Shown here: positions 1 through 8,985 of the stretch, one piece after another | How the letters are laid out: every line of letters begins with the position of its first letter | Position numbering within the stretch: position 1 is the stretch's first letter | NCBI RefSeq assembly: GCF_041379045.1 | Contig: NZ_CP166871.1 | Span: forward strand, 3,286,001 to 3,350,000 | Direction: 5' to 3' | Source of the DNA: Thalassotalea ponticola | GTDB taxonomy: Bacteria > Pseudomonadota > Gammaproteobacteria > Enterobacterales > Alteromonadaceae | DNA length: 64,000 bases | Position numbers and translations under genes: made by a program | Notes under the pieces: model-generated | What the model saw: the letters and a program-made list of their open reading frames with translations, nothing else | What the model was told of the DNA's origin: nothing | Databases searched by the model: none

Positions 1-341
1 GCATTGGCCTTAATGGTCTGCACCTTTTTGAAATTGCGAATGATTTTTGGGTTTGCCGCTTTTTGCTCAAGCATCTCGTCCGGCATCATTAATATCTTTT
101 CAATAGAGAATTGAAAGAATTGCTCTTCAAAGTCGGGCCACTTTTGCTCAACCACACGCCAGACAAAGCCAGATTGAAACACTTTCTTGGTGAATTCAGA
201 CAAAAATCGATCGCTGCCTAAGACTGATAATTCACGCTTATTTTGAGCCAAACTGGCATTACCCTGAATCAGCATCTGTAAGTTTGTTTCGCTGCCTTTG
301 CGCTCTAGGGCGCGTTGGTAAATACTCGCAATTTTTTCCAT
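1..341 (-). CDS. DNA-3-methyladenine glycosylase I-like protein (partial, C-terminus outside window)
   Basis: The reading frame starts at the ATG at 341 and runs off the left edge, leaving the first 113 residues. The N-terminus reads MEKIASIYQRALERKGSE, followed by a stretch containing FTKKVFQSGFVWRVVEQKWP. I recognise this as the long form of the DNA-3-methyladenine glycosylase I family found in marine gammaproteobacteria and pseudomonads, an HhH-GPD base-excision repair enzyme that removes 3-methyladenine. The catalytic part is not in the window, so activity cannot be judged. It is the last gene before a palindromic repeat and the prlC terminator, and shares the minus strand with prlC. No strong Shine-Dalgarno sequence is visible. 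The family assignment is from memory of the sequence. Confidence 0.6.
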   Translation of the reverse strand, partial: MEKIASIYQRALERKGSETNLQMLIQGNASLAQNKRELSVLGSDRFLSEFTKKVFQSGFVWRVVEQKWPDFEEQFFQFSIEKILMMPDEMLEQKAANPKIIRNFKKVQTIKAN

Positions 342-379
342 ATCAATTACTAGGGCCTGTTGATCTTTGCAGTATATTT

Positions 380-485
380 TTGCACAGTTTTGGTGAGCAT
401 TATCACTAGGCAGCGCTTACGATGTGTGGTTATTCCACAAGAGGAACTAATAACGCTGTAACAATGCTCACTTAACGCTGTGCAA
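380..485. repeat. MITE-like palindromic repeat
   Basis: The arms TTGCACAG and GTGAGCATT at the left (380-403) are matched in inverted orientation by AATGCTCAC and CTGTGCAA at the right (to 485), separated by five to six unpaired bases in each arm. A smaller hairpin, TGTGG/CCACA, sits in the centre. The whole unit is about 106 bp with no reading frame. It looks like a small dispersed palindromic element between two genes. Copy number cannot be known from this window. Confidence 0.5.
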
Positions 486-496
486 TGGATTCATTT

Positions 497-530
497 AAAA
501 AAATCGGTGTGTCAGAAACCCAACACACCG
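497..530 (-). terminator. Rho-independent terminator of prlC
   Basis: On the minus strand an 8 bp stem CGGTGTGT/ACACACCG with a 10-base loop is followed by a run of seven T. It lies 47-80 bases beyond the prlC stop codon. Confidence 0.85.
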
Positions 531-576
531 TTTATTGTGGTTAATATTACCCACCGAGTCGACATTAACCACCAAG

Positions 577-2631
577 TTAGGCGTTAATCCCTGAATGGCG
601 CAACAGTGCATCAACCTGAGGTTCGCGACCGCGAAACGCCTTAAACAACGCCATCGGCTCTTCGCTACCCCCTTTTTCTAAAATACACTGTAAGAAGTCT
701 TTACCTGTATCACGGTTGAAAATCCCCTCTTCTTCAAAGCGCGAGTAAGCATCTGCCGATAACACCTCTGCCCACTTATACGAGTAATAGCCCGCCGCGT
801 AACCGCCAGCAAAAATATGACCGAAGCTGTGTTGAAAGCGATTAAACTCAGGGGCGTTAACCACTGCGTATTTTTGACGAACTAAATTTAGCGTATCTTG
901 AATGCGATCGCCTTGTTTCGGGTCGTAATCTGCGTGAATGGTAAAATCAAATAAACTAAACTCCAATTGACGCAGCATTTGCATTGCCGATTGAAAGTTT
1001 TTGGCTGCCAGCATTTTATCGAGCATCTCCTGCGGTAAAGGTTCGCCCGTTTGGTAATGACCAGATAAAAACGCTAGCGCTTCAGGCTCCCAACACCAAT
1101 TTTCTAAAAACTGACTCGGTAATTCTACCGCATCCCATGGAACGCCATTAATACCAGCAACGCCGGCGGCATTCACTTGGGTTAACATATGGTGTAAACC
1201 GTGACCAAATTCGTGAAACAACGTAACGACTTCATCATGGGTAAACAGCGCCGGTTTATCACCCACTGGCTTGGTAAAATTACACGTTAAGAATGCAACC
1301 GGTAACTGCACAGTACCATCGTCTAACTGACGACGGCCAATACAGTCGGCCATCCACGCACCACCGCGCTTTTTATCCCGCGCGTACAAGTCGAAATAGA
1401 AACTACCGCGCAGGTTGTTATCGCTGTCATAGACGTGATAAAAGCTAACATCTTGATGCCAGGTATCAACACCTTGTTGAGCTTTTATCGTAATCCCGTA
1501 CAAGCGCTCAACCACTTCAAACAAACCAGCTATCACTTTGTGTTCTGGAAAATACGGACGCAAGTCTTCATCTGAAATAGCGTATCGAGCCTGCTTTAAT
1601 TTTTCTGAGTAATAGGCCAAGTCCCAAGGTTGTAAGGTTTGTTTGTTAAACTCTTGCGCCGCAAATTCGGTTAGTTCAGCTAAATCTTGTTCACCCTGTG
1701 GCTTAGACTTTTGCGCCAGATCTTGTAAAAATGCAAATACCTGTTGAGTGTTCTCGGCCATTTTGGTTGCCAGCGACTCTTCAGCATAATTGTCAAAGCC
1801 CAGTAACTGTGCCATTTCATGACGCAGCGCCAGCGTTTCACTCATGATGTCACTGTTGTCAAACTCGCCGGCATTTGGTCCCAATTCTGATGCGCGGGTA
1901 ACGTAAGCGGTATACATTTTTTCACGTAACGCCTCGTTGTCACTGTACATCATCACCGGCAAATAGCTCGGGATATCAAGGGTAAATAACCAGCCCTGCT
2001 TGTTTTGGCTCTCGGCTGCCTGTTGCGCACCATCAATAGCGCTCTGAGGTAACCCGCTTAGCTCGGCTTCGTCTTCAATTAGTACGGTAAATGCACCTGT
2101 TGCATCGAGAAGATTATTACTAAACTTAGAAGATAACTCACTCAGTCGAGTTTGAATTTCACCGTAACGCTGCTTTTTGTCGTCAGCCAAAGCAATACCT
2201 GAAAGTTTAAAATCGCGTAACGCGTGCTTAACCACTTGTTTTTGTTCGGTGGCTAACGTTTTGTACTCATCGCTTCGGGAGAATTGTAGATAAGCATCGT
2301 ATAAACCTTGGTGTTGACCAACCCAGGTGCTGTACTCAGAAAGTATTGGCAAACACGCATCGTATGCTTGGCGGAGTTCGTCGCTATTTACCACCGAGTT
2401 TAAATGCGAAATCGGAGACCAGACTTTTTCTAACACGTCGTCAACTTTGTCTAAATATGCCACCAAGTTTTGCCAGGTGTAGCCCTGCTTACGAGCGACA
2501 ACGGCTTCAATAGCTTGTTTCGCATCAGCGATTGCACGCTCTACTGCGGGTTGAATGTGCTCTGGTTTGATTTGTGAAAACAACGGCAAAGCACCGTCTT
2601 GTTGTGCTTGCTCTAATAATGGGTTGCTCAT
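577..2631 (-). CDS. prlC: Oligopeptidase A
   Basis: This is a cytoplasmic zinc metallopeptidase of family M3 that degrades short peptides, including cleaved signal peptides. The protein has 684 residues, close to the 680 of E. coli OpdA. The zinc site HEFGH is at residues 473-477, and the third ligand is probably Glu503 in the following VELPSQ segment. The N-terminal half is the helical M3 region. There is no signal peptide. The gene is transcribed alone, divergently from gor, and ends in a strong terminator. The start at MSNPLLEQ fits the family. Nothing appears damaged. Confidence 0.96.
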   Translation of the reverse strand: MSNPLLEQAQQDGALPLFSQIKPEHIQPAVERAIADAKQAIEAVVARKQGYTWQNLVAYLDKVDDVLEKVWSPISHLNSVVNSDELRQAYDACLPILSEYSTWVGQHQGLYDAYLQFSRSDEYKTLATEQKQVVKHALRDFKLSGIALADDKKQRYGEIQTRLSELSSKFSNNLLDATGAFTVLIEDEAELSGLPQSAIDGAQQAAESQNKQGWLFTLDIPSYLPVMMYSDNEALREKMYTAYVTRASELGPNAGEFDNSDIMSETLALRHEMAQLLGFDNYAEESLATKMAENTQQVFAFLQDLAQKSKPQGEQDLAELTEFAAQEFNKQTLQPWDLAYYSEKLKQARYAISDEDLRPYFPEHKVIAGLFEVVERLYGITIKAQQGVDTWHQDVSFYHVYDSDNNLRGSFYFDLYARDKKRGGAWMADCIGRRQLDDGTVQLPVAFLTCNFTKPVGDKPALFTHDEVVTLFHEFGHGLHHMLTQVNAAGVAGINGVPWDAVELPSQFLENWCWEPEALAFLSGHYQTGEPLPQEMLDKMLAAKNFQSAMQMLRQLEFSLFDFTIHADYDPKQGDRIQDTLNLVRQKYAVVNAPEFNRFQHSFGHIFAGGYAAGYYSYKWAEVLSADAYSRFEEEGIFNRDTGKDFLQCILEKGGSEEPMALFKAFRGREPQVDALLRHSGINA

Positions 2632-3027
2632 TACTTTACTTGCCTACATTTTACTTATATTTACTCTAGAAATATGACCGAAAACACTAAGATTCAAGGT
2701 TAACCCTTGATAAAAACCAACGTTCGAATCCTGAGCGCGCAATCAAGCGACAAAATAGCGATTTACATCAACCTTAATTCAAGTGGTTGGATGCTCTAAT
2801 TTGTTGCTGTCTATACGCCGAAAATTTACCTACATTACACTTCATTATGGCTAACCGCGCAGTATATTTAATATTTTAAGCAATAGCACCATCGCTATCA
2901 CGTCGCTAAAACACCGCTATCGCGTTCAATCACTATGTCTGTAAGACTGAGCGCGACTGTCGTTAATTACTTGAAAAATACCTGATTGACCTCCATCATC
3001 TGTACACAAAAGCCATTGGAGTAAATC
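2632..3027. other. Divergent intergenic region between prlC and gor
   Basis: This 396 bp AT-rich stretch separates two divergent genes and must hold both promoters. I see no convincing small reading frame, RNA gene or long inverted repeat in it, and no clear OxyR-type site. Confidence 0.5.
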
Positions 3028-4377
3028 ATGACTAAACATTTCGACTATATCGCCTTAGGCGCAGGATCAGGCGGTATTGCCTCGATAAACAGAGCAGCCA
3101 TGTACGGCAAAAAATGTGCCCTTATTGAAGCCAAAGCGCTTGGTGGGACCTGTGTTAATGTAGGTTGTGTGCCTAAAAAAGTGATGTGGCACGCGGGGCA
3201 AATTGCCGACGCAGTACACTTATCAGCTGACTACGGTTTTGATTTAACCGCTGGCGCGTTTAACTGGCAAAGACTAGTGGACAGTCGCGAAGCTTATATT
3301 GAACGTATTCACGGCTCATACAACAATGTCTTAGCTAAAAACAAGGTTGAGGTGATTCATGGCTTCGGTAAATTTGTTGGTAAAAACGCCATTGAAGTGA
3401 ACGGTGAAGTATATACTGCTGATCACATTTTGATAGCGACAGGCGGGCGCCCTAGCATTCCCAATATACCGGGAGCCGAGCACGGTATCACGTCCGATGG
3501 CTTTTTTGCGTTAACCGAACAGCCAAAACGAGTTGCCGTTGTCGGCGCTGGTTATATTGCGGTAGAGATCGCTGGCGTCTTACACGCTTTAGGCAGTGAT
3601 ACTACGTTGCTCGTGAGAAAGCACAAGCCGCTGCGCGATTTTGACGACATGCTATCTGATACCTTAGTTGAAATCATGGCGCAAGATGGGTTAAACCTGA
3701 AAACCCACAGCGTACCTAAAGCAGTTACTAAAAACGCCGATGACACATTAACGCTCGAATTAGAAAACGGCGAATCACTAACCGTCGACAGCATCATTTG
3801 GGCAATTGGCCGTGAACCAGCGACCGATAACATCAATCTGCAAGCTGCTGGCTTAACGACCAATCAGCAAGGCTTTATTGAAACTGACAAATATCAAAAC
3901 ACCGCCGTTAGCGGTCTTTATGCGGTAGGCGATAATACCGGTCGCGCTCAATTGACGCCTGTTGCCGTTGCCGCCGGTCGCCGTTTATCAGAGCGACTAT
4001 TTAACAACAAGCCAACCGAGCACTTAGATTACTCACAAATACCAACAGTAGTCTTTTCACATCCGACTATCGGTACGTTAGGTTTAACCGAACAACAAGC
4101 AAAAGCGCAATATGGTGAAGACGATATCAAAGTTTACACCTCGCAATTTACTTCTATGTATACCGCCGTTACGCAATATCGCCAGCCATGTCGAATGAAA
4201 CTGGTTTGCCAGGGTGACAACGAGAAAATTGTCGGTATGCACTGTATTGGTTTCGGTAGCGATGAAATGCTGCAAGGGTTTGCCGTTGCCGTAAAAATGG
4301 GCGCAACCAAAGCCGACTTTGACAACACCATAGCAATTCACCCTACCGCCGCAGAAGAGTTTGTTACCATGCGCTAA
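3028..4377 (+). CDS. gor: Glutathione-disulfide reductase
   Basis: This FAD- and NADPH-dependent enzyme keeps cytoplasmic glutathione reduced. It has 449 residues, against 450 in E. coli Gor. Seen in order: the FAD-binding GAGSGG at residues 11-16; the redox-active disulfide in [13 protein letters not shown] with Cys42 and Cys47; an NADPH-binding GAGYIAVE motif near residue 175; and the C-terminal HPTAAEE segment, where His438 is the acid/base residue contributed to the partner subunit of the dimer. A Shine-Dalgarno-like GGAG lies just upstream of the ATG. It appears monocistronic, with a weak hairpin but no clear T-tract after the stop. Confidence 0.96.
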   Translation: MTKHFDYIALGAGSGGIASINRAAMYGKKCALIEAKALGGTCVNVGCVPKKVMWHAGQIADAVHLSADYGFDLTAGAFNWQRLVDSREAYIERIHGSYNNVLAKNKVEVIHGFGKFVGKNAIEVNGEVYTADHILIATGGRPSIPNIPGAEHGITSDGFFALTEQPKRVAVVGAGYIAVEIAGVLHALGSDTTLLVRKHKPLRDFDDMLSDTLVEIMAQDGLNLKTHSVPKAVTKNADDTLTLELENGESLTVDSIIWAIGREPATDNINLQAAGLTTNQQGFIETDKYQNTAVSGLYAVGDNTGRAQLTPVAVAAGRRLSERLFNNKPTEHLDYSQIPTVVFSHPTIGTLGLTEQQAKAQYGEDDIKVYTSQFTSMYTAVTQYRQPCRMKLVCQGDNEKIVGMHCIGFGSDEMLQGFAVAVKMGATKADFDNTIAIHPTAAEEFVTMR

Positions 4378-4604
4378 TGAAACGCTGTACCTAGGAAACG
4401 AATCCTTTGATCAAACAATATCAAGCAAGGTGCTAACTGGCTTTCATCCTGGCTAAATTAGGGGTGAAAGTCAGATCTTTAAATCGTCAAGTGGTCGTTA
4501 GTGATAATTTAAAGGTAAACTCTCTTTTTTACGTTGTTTAAGCTTGCCGATAAGTAACCGCTTACATACAGCAAGAAAGGCAACATTTGGTTAACGTTTT
4601 CGGT

Positions 4605-4736
4605 ATGACGAGTGCAACACCTAACTCGTTCAAAAAACAACCAAAAAAAATCAATAAAAAGTATTTGTTTTTGAAAATGTTTCTGCTAGTATCATTATCC
4701 CTTCTGATTGTATTGGTTGTTTTTCAACCTAGCTAA
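4605..4736 (+). CDS. Possible 43-residue single-pass membrane protein
   Basis: An ATG at 4605 opens a 43-codon frame ending in TAA at 4736. The first half is very basic (KKQPKKINKK), followed by a hydrophobic helix rich in Leu, Val and Phe (about residues 23-39) and the short tail FQPS. This is a typical positive-inside, N-in single-span architecture. No good Shine-Dalgarno sequence precedes the ATG, so the start or the gene itself may be wrong. It lies between gor and polA on the same strand. I do not recognise a family. Confidence 0.4.
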   Translation: MTSATPNSFKKQPKKINKKYLFLKMFLLVSLSLLIVLVVFQPS

Positions 4737-4755
4737 AGAAGGGTTACAGGGAAGA

Positions 4756-4764
4756 TTATCCACA
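4756..4764 (+). promoter_or_regulatory. DnaA box upstream of polA
   Basis: Perfect TTATCCACA, the high-affinity DnaA box, 242 bases before the polA start codon and in an AT-rich region. Confidence 0.7.
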
Positions 4765-4898
4765 CCTATTGTTAACATAATAATAATAATAACGTGTCAC
4801 CGACAAATCCCCTATCCCAGATAAAATAAGAGCTGTAACAGTTAGACACTTGACATTTTTAAAATGTGCCAGGTGGCGGGCTATTTTGTTACACAGAC

Positions 4899-4907
4899 TT
4901 ATCCACA
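4899..4907 (+). promoter_or_regulatory. Second DnaA box upstream of polA
   Basis: A second perfect TTATCCACA in the same orientation, 143 bases after the first and 99 bases before the polA start. Two exact nine-mers so close together are unlikely by chance and suggest DnaA binding at the polA promoter. Confidence 0.7.
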
Positions 4908-5005
4908 GACGCTTTAAACTTATCCCAACTGTTTTAACTCTGGTTTGAGTCGCCTATCTGTGGCATCCTTATCGGCAATATAACAGTCCAACAAACGATA
5001 GTTTT

Positions 5006-7753
5006 ATGAGCCAATCATCACCGTATATTCTAGTTGACGGATCATCGTATTTGTTCCGTGCTTATCACGTTCCTTATTTACAAGCCCTCAGTACAAAGGA
5101 CGGTCATCCGACCGGCGCCATCACCGGGGTGTTAAATATGATTCGCGCATTAGAAAAAGAATACCCCACAGGCAAAATTGTGGTGGTTTTCGACGCCAAA
5201 GGCAAAACATTTCGCAACGATATGTACGCAGAGTACAAAGCAAATCGCCCGCCGATGCCCGATGATTTACGCTGCCAGATAGAGCCATTACACAACATCA
5301 TTCGCGCTATGGGCTTGCCGTTATTAGTTGTCGAAGGTGTCGAAGCTGACGATGTCATTGGCACACTAGCACTACAAGCGAGTGAACAAGGATTAGAAAC
5401 CATTATTTCCACTGGCGATAAAGACATGGCACAACTGGTCACTGATCACGTGCGCTTAATTAACACGATGACCAATACGGTCACCGATGTTGACGGTGTG
5501 GTTGAAAAATTTGGCGTCCGTCCAGATCAAATTATCGACTATTTAGCGTTAGTTGGTGACAAAGTTGACAATATTCCCGGGGTTAATAAATGCGGTCCGA
5601 AAACGGCAGTAAAATGGCTTACTGAATATCAATCACTAGACGGCGTTATGGCCAATGCCGATAAGGTCAAAGGTAAAATAGGTGAAAACCTGCGTGACGC
5701 ACTTGAGTATTTACCGCTGTCTTTTCAGCTCGCGACGATTAAAACGGATGTTGAACTAGAGCAGAATTTAGCTGATATCCAAGCTAGTACGGCAGATACC
5801 GATACGCTACGAGAATTGTATACTCAGTTTGAACTTAAACGCTTACTCGCCGATCTGGATAAAGGCGCAAATATATCAGTAAGCCAAACTGACGATCTAA
5901 TCGATGACACCGCAACTGACGACGCTCAGATTGCGCCAGTTGAAGTTGACTATGAAATTATCTATAGCGAAAAGCAATTAGAACACTGGTTAGAAAAGCT
6001 GGCTGCCAGTTCACTATTTGCTTTTGATACCGAAACGACATCGGTTGATTACATGCAAGCCAAACTCGTTGGCATGAGCTTTGCCGTAGAGCCGGGAAAA
6101 GCCGCATATCTGCCATTTGCACACGATTATGACGGAGCACCGGAGCAACTAGACCAAGACATGGTGTTAGCTCGCATAAAACCCCTATTGGAAAATCCAC
6201 AACAGCTAAAAGTGGGACAAAACCTAAAATATGATGCCAATGTGCTAACCCGTCATGGTATCAGCCTGCAAGGCATCGCTTATGACACCATGCTCGAATC
6301 ATATTGTTTCAACAGCGTTGCTACCCGTCACAACATGGATGCTTTGGCGGAAAAATATCTAGATTATAAAACGGTGCATTTTGAAGATATCGCCGGAAAA
6401 GGTGCTAAGCAATTAACGTTTAATCAAATAGATGTCGAAAAAGCCGGTCATTACGCTGCCGAAGATGCCGATATCACTCTGCGCTTGCACCAAGTGCTAT
6501 GGTCAAAACTCGAAAAAAGCCAACAATTGAAGCAGGTATTCGAAGATATTGAAATGCCACTAATGCCTGTACTTGCTCGCATGGAGCAAATAGGTGTTCA
6601 CATCGATAGTGATCTGCTGTCACAACAGTCTGCCGACATCGCAGGGCGTCTTGATCAGATCGAAATGAAAGCGCACGAAATTGCCGGAAAAAGCTTTAAT
6701 CTTAACTCGCCTAAGCAGTTACAGACTATCTTGTTTGACGAACTAAATATCCCAGTTGTTAAAAAAACTCCCAAAGGTGCTCCGTCGACCGCTGAAGAAG
6801 TATTGCAAGAATTGGCATTGGATTACCCGTTGCCCAAGTTGATATTAGAGCACCGCGGGTTGGCAAAACTGAAGTCGACTTACACCGATAAATTACCACT
6901 GATGGTGAACTCAGAAACCAATCGAGTACACACGTCGTATCACCAAGCGGTCACGGCAACAGGTCGCTTGTCGTCGACAGACCCTAACTTGCAGAATATT
7001 CCAATTCGCTCTGATGAAGGTAAAAAAATACGCCAAGCGTTTGTCGCTCCCAAAGGCAGTAAAATTGTTGCCATTGATTACTCTCAAATCGAACTTCGCA
7101 TTATGGCACACTTGTCTAACGATGAAGGCCTGCTAAAAGCGTTTGCCGAAGGTAAGGATATTCACCAAGCAACAGCGGCAGAAATATTTGCTCTGCCACT
7201 TGATGAAGTGACTGCCGACCACCGACGCAGTGCAAAAGCAATAAACTTTGGCTTAATTTATGGCATGTCTGCGTTTGGTTTAGCCAAACAATTGCACATA
7301 GGACGCAACCAAGCACAACAATATATGGATAAGTATTTTGAGCGTTATCCTGGCGTGCGCGAGTACATGGAAAATACGCGTATCAACGCCAGCGAAAACG
7401 GTTATGTTGAAACCTTATTTGGGCGTCGCTTGTACTTACCCGAAATAAAATCGAAAAATGGTGCTCGACGCGCTGGTGCAGAGCGCGCTGCTATCAATGC
7501 ACCAATGCAAGGGACGTCAGCCGACATCATCAAAAAAGCAATGATCGCGATTGATACTTGGTTACAACAAAAAGGTGATGATCGAATTAAAATGACCATG
7601 CAAGTTCACGATGAATTAATTTTTGAAATCGATGAAGATATTGTTGATAGCGTTGTGCCACAATTGGTGGAGATAATGGATAACGTGGTTCAATTAAACG
7701 TACCTCTGATCTCTGAGGCGGGTATTGGCGATAACTGGCAACAAGCCCACTAA
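5006..7753 (+). CDS. polA: DNA polymerase I
   Basis: Replicative gap-filling and repair polymerase, which removes RNA primers and fills gaps. It has 915 residues. Domain order: 5'-3' flap nuclease (about 1-290); 3'-5' proofreading exonuclease, with its first acidic pair Asp341/Glu343 present in FAFDTETT, so proofreading looks intact; then the family A polymerase with motif A DYSQIELR (Asp691) and motif C QVHDE (Asp869). The coding order polA, candidate small RNA, engB is the one seen in E. coli. The promoter region holds two DnaA boxes. The ATG at 5006 gives the expected MSQSSPYILVDGSSYLFRA start. Confidence 0.97.
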   Translation: MSQSSPYILVDGSSYLFRAYHVPYLQALSTKDGHPTGAITGVLNMIRALEKEYPTGKIVVVFDAKGKTFRNDMYAEYKANRPPMPDDLRCQIEPLHNIIRAMGLPLLVVEGVEADDVIGTLALQASEQGLETIISTGDKDMAQLVTDHVRLINTMTNTVTDVDGVVEKFGVRPDQIIDYLALVGDKVDNIPGVNKCGPKTAVKWLTEYQSLDGVMANADKVKGKIGENLRDALEYLPLSFQLATIKTDVELEQNLADIQASTADTDTLRELYTQFELKRLLADLDKGANISVSQTDDLIDDTATDDAQIAPVEVDYEIIYSEKQLEHWLEKLAASSLFAFDTETTSVDYMQAKLVGMSFAVEPGKAAYLPFAHDYDGAPEQLDQDMVLARIKPLLENPQQLKVGQNLKYDANVLTRHGISLQGIAYDTMLESYCFNSVATRHNMDALAEKYLDYKTVHFEDIAGKGAKQLTFNQIDVEKAGHYAAEDADITLRLHQVLWSKLEKSQQLKQVFEDIEMPLMPVLARMEQIGVHIDSDLLSQQSADIAGRLDQIEMKAHEIAGKSFNLNSPKQLQTILFDELNIPVVKKTPKGAPSTAEEVLQELALDYPLPKLILEHRGLAKLKSTYTDKLPLMVNSETNRVHTSYHQAVTATGRLSSTDPNLQNIPIRSDEGKKIRQAFVAPKGSKIVAIDYSQIELRIMAHLSNDEGLLKAFAEGKDIHQATAAEIFALPLDEVTADHRRSAKAINFGLIYGMSAFGLAKQLHIGRNQAQQYMDKYFERYPGVREYMENTRINASENGYVETLFGRRLYLPEIKSKNGARRAGAERAAINAPMQGTSADIIKKAMIAIDTWLQQKGDDRIKMTMQVHDELIFEIDEDIVDSVVPQLVEIMDNVVQLNVPLISEAGIGDNWQQAH

Positions 7754-7858
7754 ATGTAATAAAACTACAAAAAGCAGGGAAATTTAGCGAAAACAAGACA
7801 ATTACGTACAAAAAACAAGCAAGCAAACAGCTAAATGTAAAAAAATTAGAATAAACAC

Positions 7859-7887
7859 TTTACAAAGTAGAGTGAAGACTCTAAACT
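7859..7887 (+). promoter_or_regulatory. Putative promoter of the polA-engB intergenic RNA
   Basis: TTTACA (7859-7864), 17 bases, then TAAACT (7882-7887) resembles a sigma-70 promoter and would start transcription near 7894. Confidence 0.45.
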
Positions 7888-7893
7888 ACAATC

Positions 7894-7985
7894 ATTCCTA
7901 AGGGAATTCTTGTTGTAATAACTTTTGTTTTCTAGCTTCCCCATAAGCTTCCAACCGACGGCACTTTGTGACGTCGGTTTTTTTT
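7894..7985 (+). ncRNA. Candidate small RNA at the Spot 42 (spf) position
   Basis: The sequence after the putative promoter forms an ATTCC/GGAAT hairpin, a T-rich single-stranded stretch that could bind Hfq, an AGCTT/AAGCT hairpin and a strong terminator. The total length is about 90 nt. Position and strand, immediately after polA and before a convergent engB, match spf in enterobacteria and vibrios. The primary sequence does not obviously resemble E. coli Spot 42, so identity is inferred from synteny and architecture only. It could instead be just the 3' untranslated region and terminator of polA. Confidence 0.45.
7954..7985 (+). terminator. Rho-independent terminator after polA / candidate sRNA
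   Basis: The stem ACCGACG/CGTCGGT continues through a G-A mismatch into CAC/GTG and is followed by eight T. Confidence 0.9.
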
Positions 7986-8005
7986 ATGTCTAAAATAACC
8001 CGTAA

Positions 8006-8029
8006 ATAAAAAAGGCGCCGAGGCGCCTT
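8006..8029 (-). terminator. Rho-independent terminator of engB
   Basis: On the minus strand, the stem AGGCGCC/GGCGCCT with a two-to-three base loop is followed by a T-run. It lies 29 bases after the engB stop. Confidence 0.85.
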
Positions 8030-8057
8030 GTGAAAGCAATACTAATAGCTAGGCTAA

Positions 8058-8726
8058 TTAAAGCTCGGCTGCTTGCTCTGCTTCGTCGTCGGCATCGTCG
8101 GCATCGTCGGCATCGTCGGCAAACGCATTAAACCAATCGCTAATAACGCCCGTCGCTTGCTCTAAGCCGACCTTAGTTAACGAAGAAAAACCGATCACCT
8201 TAATATTGCTGTGTAAATCCTTACACTGCTTTTTGACCTTTAATACTTCTGCGCTGCGCTTACCTGATTTTAATTTATCAGCCTTAGTCAGTAAGGCTAA
8301 CACCGGCAAGTTACAGTCATCGGCCCATTGAATTAAATCAACATCCAAATCTTTCAAAGGGTGACGGATATCCATCAATACCACCAAACCCTTTAAGCTT
8401 TCTCGCTTTTCTAGATATTCGGCTAGCGACTTTTGCCATTTCTTTTTCATTTCCAACGGTACTTTGGCAAAGCCGTAACCTGGCAAGTCGATTAGGCGAC
8501 GGTTATCGCGAATATCAAACACGTTAATAAGCTGGGTTCGACCAGGGGTTTTACTGGTTCGGGCTAGGGACTTTTGGTTGGTCAGCGTATTCAAAGCGCT
8601 TGATTTGCCGGCATTAGAGCGTCCCGCAAATGCAACTTCTACCCCAGTATCATCCGGCAGTTTACGAATATCGGGCGCACTTAAGATAAACTGTGCGACA
8701 TGAAGGTTTACGTCTGTGGTTGTCAA
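8058..8726 (-). CDS. engB: Ribosome biogenesis GTP-binding protein EngB (YihA/YsxC)
   Basis: TRAFAC-class GTPase needed for late assembly of the 50S ribosomal subunit. It has 222 residues. The P-loop GRSNAGKS is at 35-42, the G3 motif DLPGYG at 80-85, and the G4 motif TKAD at 147-150. The start is a TTG (8726) preceded by a weak AGGTAG; no ATG exists near the conserved N-terminus. The C-terminus carries an unusual acidic tail built from DDA repeats (about residues 204-215), encoded by a perfect 9-bp tandem repeat at 8091-8117. The gene converges on polA and is divergent from the cytochrome c4 gene. Confidence 0.95.
   Translation of the reverse strand: MTTTDVNLHVAQFILSAPDIRKLPDDTGVEVAFAGRSNAGKSSALNTLTNQKSLARTSKTPGRTQLINVFDIRDNRRLIDLPGYGFAKVPLEMKKKWQKSLAEYLEKRESLKGLVVLMDIRHPLKDLDVDLIQWADDCNLPVLALLTKADKLKSGKRSAEVLKVKKQCKDLHSNIKVIGFSSLTKVGLEQATGVISDWFNAFADDADDADDADDEAEQAAEL
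8091..8117. repeat. 9-bp tandem repeat inside engB
   Basis: Three perfect copies of GGCATCGTC, with partial units either side, encode the repeated Asp-Asp-Ala tail of EngB. Because the unit is a multiple of three, copy-number changes would keep the frame. Confidence 0.85.
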
Positions 8727-8931
8727 AATGATCTACCTAAAAAAAATAACTGCTTCAATTATATATTGTTTTAAACATCGCTTCTTATTGTTTTTTGTAA
8801 TCTTTACTTAAACAGCACTTGGTTAAGTTTTTTTTCCTAATTTTTCTTAATAACCATTACACCTGCGTGGTAATTGTGTAAAATAACGTAAATAACTATC
8901 TCTAATTGACTTAATTAATCGTGCTATTAAA

Positions 8932-8961
8932 GAGAAAAACCATATTCGTTACGGTTTTTCT
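8932..8961 (+). promoter_or_regulatory. Hairpin in the cytochrome c4 leader
   Basis: AGAAAAACC and GGTTTTTCT form a 9 bp stem separated by 11 bases, ending 24 bases before the cytochrome c4 start. It may be a leader stem-loop that influences translation or RNA stability, or chance in AT-rich DNA. Confidence 0.3.
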
Positions 8962-8985
8962 TGAGTAATAACAGGCAGAATCACT

